Positions 34,247 through 42,349 of a stretch of DNA of 64,000 nucleotides are shown here, one piece after another. Below the pieces are notes generated by a model. It did not search any database. It saw only the letters and a program-made list of their open reading frames with translations, and was not told where the DNA came from. Location: assembly GCF_000761245.1 (NCBI RefSeq), contig NZ_AWOR01000046.1, positions 310,001 to 374,000 on the forward strand. Direction: 5' to 3'. A program made the position numbers and the translations under genes. Each line of letters begins with the position of its first letter. Position 1 is the first letter of the stretch. The DNA comes from Comamonas testosteroni (GTDB taxonomy: Bacteria > Pseudomonadota > Gammaproteobacteria > Burkholderiales > Burkholderiaceae_C).

Positions 34247-35899
34247 GTGAGCGGCAAGCCAGCATCTCAGCCCGGACTTCGTCAGACCATGTCATGGCTG
34301 CACACCTGGTGCGGCCTGGTGTGCGGCTGGCTGCTCTGCGCCATTTTCCTGACGGGCTCGATCAGCGTGTTCCGTGAGCCCATCACGCTATGGATGCAGG
34401 GAGTGCCACTGGAGGGCGGCGGTCAGCAGCCGCTTTCTCCGGAAGAGCGTCTGCAGACCTTGCGGCTGGCCGAGCAGCACCTGAGCAAGACGGCGCCGGA
34501 TGCCAGTATCTGGCGCATCAGTCTGCCGCTGCACACAGGCGATGGGGTCAAGGTATTCGCGCGCGCCCAGGACGGCGATCTGCAGGCCAGCCTGCATGTG
34601 CACACGGGCGAAGTCCTGCCCGAACCAGCCATGCGTCAGACCGAAGGCGGCCGGCATTTCATGTCCTTTCACTATTCCTTGCAGGGCGGTATCGCTGGCT
34701 TCTGGGTGGTGGGACTGGTATCGATGTGCATGATGGTGGCGCTGGTCTCGGGCGTGATTGTGCACCGGCGCATCTTTCAGGACTTCTTTACCTTCCGGCC
34801 CGGCAAGGGCCAGCGCTCCTGGCTGGATGCACACAATGCATCGGCCGTGCTCACTCTGCCGTTTCTGTTCATGATCGTCTACACGGGACTCGCGCATTTC
34901 TACACCAGCTATATGCCCTGGCCGCTGCAATCGCTGTATGGGCAAGACCGTTCGGCCTACAGCCGCTACGAGTCCGAGTTGAACGCCAGACCCGAGGCGA
35001 ATACGCCTTCAAATACGCCTTCGAATGCGCCAGCCATTGCAGTTGTGGACCTTGTCAGCCTTGCGCAGCATGCCCAGTCCCTGCTGACGGGGCCTGTTGT
35101 GGGCGTGGTGGTGCAGCGACCTGAGGGGGCGCCGGCCACGATACGCTTCACGGAAGGCAAGCCGGATACGGCAGTGACGCGTCGAATGGTCAACAGCGCC
35201 AATTCACTAATCTTTGATGCCATCAGCGGTCGGTTGCTGCAAGCACCAAACAATCCCGCATCCGGCAATCTGGCGACTGACACCTATCCCGTCATCAGCG
35301 CGCTGCATCTGGTCACCTTTGGTGGCTGGACGATGAAGTGGCTGTACTTTGTCCTGGGCCTGGTCGGCACGGCAATGATTGCCAGCGGATCGATCTTGTT
35401 TGCGGTCAAGCGCCGTGCAAGAAGCGGTCATGAATGGGGCGCGGCGACGCCCTCCATTTACCGCTGCATCGATGCGCTCAATGTGGCGGCACTGGCAGGA
35501 TCGGCGCTGGCGTCCATTGCCTATCTGTATGGCAATCGTCTGCTACCCCTGCTACTGGAGGCGCGTTCCAGCTGGGAAATCCGCGTGTTCTTTGCGGTCT
35601 GGGCTCTGAGCCTGCTGCATGCGCTGCTGCGCACGGCGCGCCAAGCCTGGTGCGAACAGCTATGGATTCTGGCCTTGCTGTGCCTGGGCCTGCCGCTGCT
35701 CAATGTCATGACCACAGGCCAGCACCTGCTGCTGTATCTGGCGCAGGGCGATGGTCAGCGGGCCGGGCTGGAGCTGACCTGCATGGCGCTGGGCCTGCTG
35801 GTCGCCTGGGGCGCATGGCTGCATGAAAAGTCCCAGCGCAGCAAGAGCACGGCGCAGTTGCGTGCGGGCCGTGGCGTGATCTCAGGAGGTCTCACATGA
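34247..35899 (+). CDS. PepSY-domain membrane protein (PiuB-like iron reductase)
   Basis: This is a roughly 550-residue inner-membrane protein of the PepSY_TM family, commonly encoded behind siderophore receptors. It has membrane spans at WLHTWCGLVCGWLLCAIFLTGSISVFREP, GGIAGFWVVGLVSMCMMVALVSGVIVHRRI, VLTLPFLFMIVYTGLAHFY, and four or more near the C terminus. HTW and HNASAVLTLPF motifs with conserved His suggest haem or metal binding. By family inference it reduces or releases iron from siderophores. The start is uncertain: GTG 34247 is 11 nt after the receptor stop, with ATG 34289 as an alternative. A small tandem NTPSNTPSNAP lies near residue 250. Confidence 0.85.
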   Translation: MSGKPASQPGLRQTMSWLHTWCGLVCGWLLCAIFLTGSISVFREPITLWMQGVPLEGGGQQPLSPEERLQTLRLAEQHLSKTAPDASIWRISLPLHTGDGVKVFARAQDGDLQASLHVHTGEVLPEPAMRQTEGGRHFMSFHYSLQGGIAGFWVVGLVSMCMMVALVSGVIVHRRIFQDFFTFRPGKGQRSWLDAHNASAVLTLPFLFMIVYTGLAHFYTSYMPWPLQSLYGQDRSAYSRYESELNARPEANTPSNTPSNAPAIAVVDLVSLAQHAQSLLTGPVVGVVVQRPEGAPATIRFTEGKPDTAVTRRMVNSANSLIFDAISGRLLQAPNNPASGNLATDTYPVISALHLVTFGGWTMKWLYFVLGLVGTAMIASGSILFAVKRRARSGHEWGAATPSIYRCIDALNVAALAGSALASIAYLYGNRLLPLLLEARSSWEIRVFFAVWALSLLHALLRTARQAWCEQLWILALLCLGLPLLNVMTTGQHLLLYLAQGDGQRAGLELTCMALGLLVAWGAWLHEKSQRSKSTAQLRAGRGVISGGLT

Positions 35900-36213
35900 A
35901 AGCGGCTGCAATGACCAAGGCTCAGACCAGGCGCCATCGCTGGGCCGTGCTGCTGCGCGTGCTGATGGCCACACTGGGCGGCTATGCGCTCACGGCGCTG
36001 GCCTGCGCCGTGATGGCCCATGTGCTTGTGGCCGTGGGTGCCATGCAGCGTGCACCAGCCGTGCTGCTTTCCACCTTGCTCAGCTTTGTGCTCTACATCG
36101 CAGTGGCGCTTTGGGCCTTCCATGTGCGCAGCCTGCTGCGCGTGATGGTATGGATGGCGGGCCCGGCAGCCTTGCTGACAGCTGCGCTGCAGGCGCTGAA
36201 AGGTGTGGCATGA
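35896..36213 (+). CDS. DUF3649 small membrane protein (iron uptake operon)
   Basis: This is a 105-residue protein with three predicted membrane spans, matching the DUF3649 family that accompanies siderophore receptors. Typical text is GYALTALACAVMAHVL and SFVLYIAVALWAFHVRSLLRV. AGGAGG precedes the ATG. It overlaps the PepSY gene by 4 nt and the next gene by 4 nt, so it is a tightly coupled member of the iron operon. Its exact function is unknown. Confidence 0.85.
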   Translation: MKAAAMTKAQTRRHRWAVLLRVLMATLGGYALTALACAVMAHVLVAVGAMQRAPAVLLSTLLSFVLYIAVALWAFHVRSLLRVMVWMAGPAALLTAALQALKGVA

Positions 36214-36566
36214 GTCTGTGGCAAGTGATGGTCTGCGCCCTGGCGCTGTGTCTGGCAGGCATGCTGGTGCTGAGCCAGGCCATGGACAGGCATTGCGCCC
36301 AGCTTGTATCGCGCGGCGAGCCCGGGCCCGCGCTGCGGGCCTTACTGCGCCTGGCGGGGGCGGCGCTGCTGCTGCTCGCACTGTGGCTGTGCACGGGCTT
36401 GTGGGGTGGTGCGGTGGGAATCATCGTCTGGCTGGGCGGCCTCAGTGTGGCCGCTTTGGCCCTCACATGGCTGCTCGCCTATATGCCTGGGCCCGGTGCG
36501 GTGCTGGTAGCCATGGGAGGTCTGGCTGCCTTGGCCGGGACGCTTTTGCCCGCATTCACGGGATGA
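36210..36566 (+). CDS. DUF3325 small membrane protein (iron uptake operon)
   Basis: This is a 118-residue hydrophobic protein of the DUF3325 type with three to four spans (LWQVMVCALALCLAGMLVLSQAMDRH, LLRLAGAALLLLALWLCTG, GIIVWLGGLSVAALALTWLLAY). The ATG at 36210 overlaps the DUF3649 stop (ATGA). DUF3649, DUF3325 and PepSY proteins often occur together behind Fur-controlled receptors. The molecular role is not known. It is the last gene of the operon. Confidence 0.83.
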   Translation: MSLWQVMVCALALCLAGMLVLSQAMDRHCAQLVSRGEPGPALRALLRLAGAALLLLALWLCTGLWGGAVGIIVWLGGLSVAALALTWLLAYMPGPGAVLVAMGGLAALAGTLLPAFTG

Positions 36567-36842
36567 CCGATACGGCATGAGGGCTGCCGGGTTGGAGCCA
36601 GCAGGCCCGGATACAGAGGCCTGTCACTGCCACGGCGGAGATGGGCCTGCGCGGCATGACAGCATCTGCATTCGCTCGGGCGTTAGCCGGGTGATTCGCA
36701 ATATATGTGCCGCTCGGTTGGCTATTGTAAAAACCTGTGTGGGCAATCGTTGTGGCTATTGCCGATCTAGCAAGCCCTTGGGCGGGCGCAGAATGCGGGT
36801 ATCCGCCCATTTTTGCAGCCGCCCCGAAACGATTGCCCGCCT

Positions 36843-38279
36843 ATGCAGCAAGAGCCAGATTTCTTTCACAACCTCAATGAAGAGATGCGCGACGGAAAGC
36901 GCTGGCTGGAGCGGACGGTGGTGCTGGCATATGCCGCGGCGGCGGGCCTGAGCGTGGTGGCTTTCACGCTGCTGGCCGAAGCAGCGTTCGGTTTTTTCGA
37001 GAGCATCTACCACGGTGTCAATGGCTGGCTGGTACTGATCTGGATGCCCGCCATTACGGCGGCAGCGGTTTGGGCCACGCGCAAATGGGCTCCCGGTGCC
37101 AGCGGCTCGGGCATCCCGCAGGTGATTGCCACGCTGGAGCCCGCGGTCGATGCTGGTTTGCGCAAGCGCTTTGTGTCGCTGTGGCTGTCGTTTGCAAAGA
37201 TCGTGCTGTCCAGCGCGGGCTTTCTTGCGGGGCTGTCGATAGGACGGGAAGGACCGTCTGTGCAGGTGGCTGCAGGTGTCATGCATTCGGCGCGACGCTG
37301 GCTGGGCCCCAAGTCCGTCATCAATACCCATGCCTTGTTGGTGGCTGGTGGAGCGGCGGGTATTGCCGCAGCCTTCAACGCCCCGCTGGCGGGCGTGGTG
37401 TTTGCAATCGAGGAACTCTCGCGCAAGCTGGAGTCGCGCTCCAGCGGGCTCATCATTGCGGCCATTGTGCTGGCCGGTCTGATGGGGGTCTCGGTCTTCG
37501 GCAACCTGAGCTACTTTGGCCGCATTCGTGTGGCAGAGCTCGGCTGGCGTGACCTGCTGCCTTGTCTTGCCGTGGCGCTGACCTGCGGCGTGCTGGGCGG
37601 CTTGTTCGCCAAGCTCATGACCCACTCGCTGACTTCGTCCACCGAGCGTCTCAACAAGCTCAGGTCACGCTTTCCCATCCGCTTTGCGGCAGTGCTGGCC
37701 CTGCTGATTGCCGTCATCGGCGTGGTTACCGGCGGCGCCACCTTTGGTGCTGGCTCCGAAGCCGTCAAGCATATGCTGCAGGGCGAGGCCGATGTGCCCG
37801 AGTTCTATGTCACGCTCAAATTCATCGCTACCTGGCTATCGGCCTGGGTGGGCGTACCCGGCGGTATCTTTGCGCCCTCGCTGTCGATTGGTGCAGGCGT
37901 GGGGAATAACGTTGCATCGATTGTTGGAACTACGGATATAGCTCCTGCATTGATAGCAATGGGCATGGCAGCCTTTCTGGCTGCGGTCACCCAGGCGCCG
38001 CTGACGGCCTTCATCATCGTGATGGAGATGGTGGACGGCCACTCACTGGTGCTGAGCCTCATGGCATCGGCCATGATTGCCAGCATGATCTCGCGCATGA
38101 TTGCGCGGCCGCTGTATGAATCGCTGGCCTTGCACATGCTCCAGGTGGCAAGGGCCTCTTTGCCCAAGGAGCCGGAGCCGGAGCCTGAAACTGCTGCGGC
38201 TCCAGCGGAGTCCACGCAGCCAGTGGCGCTGAATGAGTCATCCGAGCCTGATGCCCTGCAAAAATCGCGTCAAGGCTAG
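36843..38279 (+). CDS. ClC-family chloride/proton exchanger
   Basis: This is a 478-residue ClC transporter with many membrane helices. Selectivity-filter motifs are present: GSGIPQ near residue 87, GREGPSVQ near 134 (with the gating Glu typical of H+/Cl- exchangers), and GGIFAPSLSIGAGVG near 339. No CBS domains follow. The C terminus is a low-complexity acidic tail, EPEPEPETAAAPAE. ATG 36843 is preferred because the upstream in-frame Met adds nothing family-like. A short stretch around 37920-37950 is AT-richer and contains TGATAGCAATGG, resembling the local repeat. It stands alone. Confidence 0.9.
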   Translation: MQQEPDFFHNLNEEMRDGKRWLERTVVLAYAAAAGLSVVAFTLLAEAAFGFFESIYHGVNGWLVLIWMPAITAAAVWATRKWAPGASGSGIPQVIATLEPAVDAGLRKRFVSLWLSFAKIVLSSAGFLAGLSIGREGPSVQVAAGVMHSARRWLGPKSVINTHALLVAGGAAGIAAAFNAPLAGVVFAIEELSRKLESRSSGLIIAAIVLAGLMGVSVFGNLSYFGRIRVAELGWRDLLPCLAVALTCGVLGGLFAKLMTHSLTSSTERLNKLRSRFPIRFAAVLALLIAVIGVVTGGATFGAGSEAVKHMLQGEADVPEFYVTLKFIATWLSAWVGVPGGIFAPSLSIGAGVGNNVASIVGTTDIAPALIAMGMAAFLAAVTQAPLTAFIIVMEMVDGHSLVLSLMASAMIASMISRMIARPLYESLALHMLQVARASLPKEPEPEPETAAAPAESTQPVALNESSEPDALQKSRQG

Positions 38280-38806
38280 GCTGTCGGTTGAATCCATGAG
38301 CAGCGTCAACGCGGAATTGAACGAGCTTGGGCCAACGTCGGTTGTGCTCGGGTGAAGTCAGGAGTGCAGGTGATCCTGGACACGAGGCGCAGTCGGTGAG
38401 TCAGGCCTATGTGCTCATCGAGCGTGTTGCAGTGCATGGCGCGCGAGGCTCTACCCTGAGCGAAGAGGGGCGGAGTGGATGCTTACCGTGAGTACCTGAT
38501 GGTCGAGCTTGAGAGGCAAGAGCTGGGGTGTGATATCCAAAGAGCTAGAAGTTGGGCGAGCTCGCCATTGGTGATGTATGCGACGTCTACGGCCGAGGCC
38601 ACTTGCAGCACCGATCTGGCCTGTCGTTCCAGCCAGTCATCTTTTTCGACCTCCAAAGCTAAGCGCTAAGCAAGCGTCCTGGATACGACTGTCGCTGGCC
38701 GTCGCGGTTGGTCCATGACCGCCACAAGCGTCAGGTCAATGGACTTGGACAGTCCAGACTGCCAGGAGTACACCTGCTGTATCAGGTGCGACCCAATTCT
38801 TAGGCG
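38280..38806. other. Gene-free region after clcA
   Basis: These 527 bases have no convincing open reading frame on either strand. The 64-codon frame at 38475-38669 has no recognisable similarity. Base composition is mixed, and the region could be decayed gene remains. I see no repeat ends, tRNA or IS inverted repeats. Confidence 0.45.
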
Positions 38807-39454
38807 TTACGCTTGTTTGCGCACTATCACATGCATGGCTCGTTCGCCCTGTCTCACCTCGGCGACCTCATAGCCCAGAGCACGCATGTCCAGGCCTTGC
38901 CAGAGGTTTTCACCGGACCCCATCAACAGAGGACGTACAGCGAGGTGAATCTCATCGACCAGTCGCGCCTGCAGGAACTGTCGCACGGTGGCTACGCCGC
39001 CGCCAATGCGAATATCGCGATCACCTGCGGCTGCCTTGGCTTGCGCCAGCGCCGATGCAATGCCATCCGTGACGAAATGAAAATCAGTGCCGCCCTGCAT
39101 GCGCAGTGTGGGCCGCGCGTGGTGCGTCAGGACAAATGCGGGTACGTGATAAGGCGGCTCCTCGCCCCACCAGCCCTTCCAGCTTTCGTCGGGCCAATGG
39201 CCGCGTACCGGTCCGAACATATTGCGCCCCAGAATCCACGCACCGATGTTCTCGAAGGAGCGTTCGGCCATCTGATTGTCGAGACCTGTTTCGCCGATCT
39301 GAGACCCCCCATGCATACGCTGAAAGACTTGGGTGGGGAAGAACCACTCAAGGATCTCAGGCCCACCGATGCCGAGCGGGTTTTGCAAATCCTGGTTGGG
39401 ACCGGCGGAGTAACCGTCCAGCGAGATGCCGAAGCAGAGGACTTTGACTTTCAT
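38807..39454 (-). CDS. Dihydrofolate reductase-like (RibD C-terminal domain) protein
   Basis: This is a 215-residue protein of the RibD_C / DHFR-like fold (YyaP/YwjB type). The N-terminal KVLCFGISLDGYSAGPNQDL, central GAWILGRNMFGPVRGHWPDESWKGWWG, and FVLTHHARPTLRMQGGTDFHFVTDGIASAL are typical. RIGGGVATVRQFLQARLVDEIHLAVRPLLMGSGENLW is the NADPH-binding and C-terminal core. The family members are NADPH-dependent reductases of uncertain substrate. It is flanked by gene-poor stretches and probably transcribed alone. Confidence 0.88.
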   Translation of the reverse strand: MKVKVLCFGISLDGYSAGPNQDLQNPLGIGGPEILEWFFPTQVFQRMHGGSQIGETGLDNQMAERSFENIGAWILGRNMFGPVRGHWPDESWKGWWGEEPPYHVPAFVLTHHARPTLRMQGGTDFHFVTDGIASALAQAKAAAGDRDIRIGGGVATVRQFLQARLVDEIHLAVRPLLMGSGENLWQGLDMRALGYEVAEVRQGERAMHVIVRKQA

Positions 39455-39685
39455 GATGGCACCTTTCAGTTGAGAGAGTGATGATCGAAGGCCTCGATAT
39501 CAACGTCTGTACTTACCGTTTCCACATGCCTCGGTCACCCGTCGCATTGCTGAGCGCAGGGTGTTGGGTCCGAAGCCGCGTCGGACCGCTGCTTTGGGTA
39601 TCGACCTGAATGGACGCTGCTCCGGACCCAGTCGTCCATCTCGCTGCTCAGCGTGATCGCGACTCAAGCTCAAGCTATCCATTTT

Positions 39686-42079
39686 TCAACCGCATGACCC
39701 CACAAAGCCGCAGGCAGTACAGAACTGACAGCCATCTTTTTTGATCATGGCATGTGCTCCGCAGTCGGGACACTTTTGACCGCTGACGGAGGCACTGTTC
39801 TCAGGCGGAGATGCCGGTGTGGCTGCCGTGCTGGGCGCTGGCTGGGGCAGGCCACGGTTGGCGATGATGCTTTGAATCGCATAGGCCAGCAGCGCCACTT
39901 CGCTGTCGTGCCAGAGCGGGATGCGGCTGCCGTCGTCACGCGTCCTGCTGCCATAGCGCACTGGGCCGCGATCCCAGGCTACCTTGCGCAGATCGGCCAG
40001 GGCCTTGTCGAGAAAACCGCCACGCGCGGCCAGGCTCAGGCTGCGCATGGTGGCCGTGATCCATTGCTGGCTCTCGCCGGTCTGGCCCACGGGCATGAAG
40101 AACTCGATGGGACGCTCCACACCGTCGACCACCATGAAGCTGACCACCAGATAGAGACGCCGTATGCCGTCATGCGTGAAATATTCGATCTTGTCCACCA
40201 CGGCATTGAGCGGGCCCTCGGGGCGGCGCTCAATCACGGCCGTCAGGCCGCCGGCGCCTGAGGAATTGATAGCAGCCTGTGATTTATCGGTAAGCGCTTG
40301 AGAGGGGTTAGGCGCTGAATCTGTGGATAGAACCGCACCCAGTGTGTCGTTGGGGCGGTAGGTGGCACAGCCCTTGAGGCCGGCCTCCCAGCATTCCATA
40401 TAGAGGTGTTTGAAGTCCTCGAACGGATAGTCGGCCGGGATGTTGACGGTCTTGGAAATCGAAGTGTCGATAAAGGGCTGTACGCAGCGCATCATGGCCA
40501 CATGCTCGCTGGCGCTCAGTTCCAGTGCACTGACAAAGCACTCGGGCAGCGAGGCCTCTTCACCGTGCAAGGCCTTGTAGAGTCGGTAGGCGTGATCCTG
40601 CACGGTGTAGAACTGCTCGCCGCCGTCGGCCGTGCGCTTTTTGCGCGTATAGGTCCAGGAAAAGGCGGGCTCGATGCCGTTGGACGCATTGTCAGCAAAG
40701 GCCAGCGACACGGTGCCCGTGGGGGCGATGGACAGCAGATGGCTGTTGCGAAGGCCATGTTTTTTGATGGCGGCGCGCAGCTCCTTGGGCAGGCGTTTGG
40801 CAAAACCGCTTTTCAGATACTGCTTGGCATTGAACAGCGGGAAGGCACCTTTTTCCTGTGCCAGCTCCACTGACGCGGCATAAGCCGCATCGCGCATGGC
40901 GCGGGCTATTGATTCGGCCTGCTGCAGGCCTTCATCGCTGGCGTAACGCAGACCCAGCAGAATCAACGCGTCGCCCAGTCCTGTGAAGCCCACGCCGATG
41001 CGGCGCTTTTGCTGTGCCTCGCGCTGCTGCTCGGGCAAGGGCCAGACGGTGGCGTCCAGCACATTGTCCAGCATGCGCACCTGAACCGTGACGGCGGCGC
41101 GAAAGGCCTCCATGTCGAAGAAAGCCTGGGGTGTGAACGCCTCGCGCACAAAGCGCGTGAGTATGACGGGGCCCAGATCGCAGCAGCCATAGGGCGGCAG
41201 GGGTTGCTCGCCACAGGGATTGGTGGCGGCAATCTGCTCGGCATACCAGAGGTTGTTATCGGCGTTGATGTTGTCTAGAAACAGGATGCCAGGCTCGGCG
41301 AAGTCATAGGCCGAGCGCATGATGGCATCCCACAACGTGCGCGCAGGCTGGCTGCGATAGACCCAGAGACCATCGTCGCGGAGATGGGCGCCGGCCTGTA
41401 TCTGTGCCTCGCTGGGACTGGCGACATGCACCAGCTCCCATTCGGTATCGTCCCTGACCGCCTGCATGAAGGCGCTGCTCACGCCGACGGAGACATTGAA
41501 ATTTTTCCAGCGGCCCTTTTGTCGTTTGGCGGTGATGAACTCCAGCACATCGGGGTGGTCAATGCGCAGCACGCCCATCTGGGCTCCGCGGCGCGCACCG
41601 GCCGATTCCACCGTGGTGCAGGACGCATCGAAGACATCGATGAAGGAGCAGGGGCCCGATGCAAAGGAGTTGGTGCCGCGCACCAGCGCACCGCGCGGTC
41701 GCAGGTTGGAGAAGTCATAACCCACGCCGCCACCGCGGCGCATGGTCTCGGCCGCCTGAGAAAGCGCCGTGTAGATGCCGGGGTTGCCCTGGGTGTCGAA
41801 ACCATTGGTGGCGTCCGCGACGGGCTGCACAAAGCAGTTGATCAACGTGGCCTTGGTGTCCAGCCCCGCCGCTGCCATGATGCGGCCAGCACCGATGGCA
41901 CCGCGCTGCAGATTGGTCAGGAATTGCTGCTCCCAATGTGTCTGAAGCTCAGGCTTTTCAACTGCTGCCAGGGCTCGTGCCACGCGGGCAAACAGGTCTT
42001 GCTCGGATTGCTCGCCGTCGGCCAGATATTTTTCGGCCAGCACATCCTGGCTGATGGCCTGGGGAGGGAGTGTGTTCAT
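39686..42079 (-). CDS. nrdJ: Adenosylcobalamin-dependent ribonucleotide reductase (class II)
   Basis: This is a 797-residue class II ribonucleotide reductase, which makes deoxyribonucleotides with a B12 radical and needs no oxygen. NPCGEQPLPPYGCCDLG carries the thiyl-radical Cys, and TGTVSLAFADNASNGIEPAF and VNIPADYPFEDFKHLYMECWEAGLKGCATYRPN are conserved core segments. The C terminus CPDCGAHAMIKKDGCQFCTACGF is a zinc-ribbon-like redox tail. ATG 42079 has GAGG upstream, while ATG 42091 is less well placed. Near residues 593-605 (ALTDKSQAAIN) the coding DNA is a copy of a dispersed repeat sitting in a linker between the core and the C-terminal domain. Confidence 0.94.
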   Translation of the reverse strand: MNTLPPQAISQDVLAEKYLADGEQSEQDLFARVARALAAVEKPELQTHWEQQFLTNLQRGAIGAGRIMAAAGLDTKATLINCFVQPVADATNGFDTQGNPGIYTALSQAAETMRRGGGVGYDFSNLRPRGALVRGTNSFASGPCSFIDVFDASCTTVESAGARRGAQMGVLRIDHPDVLEFITAKRQKGRWKNFNVSVGVSSAFMQAVRDDTEWELVHVASPSEAQIQAGAHLRDDGLWVYRSQPARTLWDAIMRSAYDFAEPGILFLDNINADNNLWYAEQIAATNPCGEQPLPPYGCCDLGPVILTRFVREAFTPQAFFDMEAFRAAVTVQVRMLDNVLDATVWPLPEQQREAQQKRRIGVGFTGLGDALILLGLRYASDEGLQQAESIARAMRDAAYAASVELAQEKGAFPLFNAKQYLKSGFAKRLPKELRAAIKKHGLRNSHLLSIAPTGTVSLAFADNASNGIEPAFSWTYTRKKRTADGGEQFYTVQDHAYRLYKALHGEEASLPECFVSALELSASEHVAMMRCVQPFIDTSISKTVNIPADYPFEDFKHLYMECWEAGLKGCATYRPNDTLGAVLSTDSAPNPSQALTDKSQAAINSSGAGGLTAVIERRPEGPLNAVVDKIEYFTHDGIRRLYLVVSFMVVDGVERPIEFFMPVGQTGESQQWITATMRSLSLAARGGFLDKALADLRKVAWDRGPVRYGSRTRDDGSRIPLWHDSEVALLAYAIQSIIANRGLPQPAPSTAATPASPPENSASVSGQKCPDCGAHAMIKKDGCQFCTACGFVGSCG
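40266..40300 (-). repeat. GATAGCTG/AAGCGCTT repeat copy inside nrdJ
   Basis: On the minus strand CAAGCGCTTACCGATAAAT...GGCTGCTATCAA matches the intergenic copy at 21684 (CAAGCGCTTACTGATAAA) with a single mismatch over 17 nt. The frame is preserved and the segment encodes the linker near residues 593-605 of NrdJ. Confidence 0.65.
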
Positions 42080-42286
42080 GGCATGCCTCATGCTAATCGG
42101 ATGTCGACTTTGTAGCTCAGACTGTTTGGTAGTGCTGTGACGCAGCGCAACATCGCCGATGCACCAAGTGGCCAGAGGCCTCCATCGGCAGAACGGGCCC
42201 GCCTCAAAATTGTGACAGACCCGCCGAAAACAGACGGAAAAGACCGGGTCGGCGTATGAGGGAGGACACCGCGCAGGCCGAGCTTC

Positions 42287-42320
42287 AAATGGTATCGGCC
42301 GACAAATGGTATCGGCCGAC
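42287..42320. repeat. Perfect 17-bp tandem duplication
   Basis: The unit CAAATGGTATCGGCCGA occurs twice in direct tandem at 42287-42303 and 42304-42320, between leuA (stop at 42350) and nrdJ. No gene lies here. It may be a recent slippage product or a paired binding site. Confidence 0.85.
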
Positions 42321-42349
42321 GATAGGGCGAAGCAACGATCTATCGAAGG

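Noticed and set aside
38475..38669. 64-codon frame after clcA
   Set aside because: No recognisable protein and no supporting context. Probably chance.
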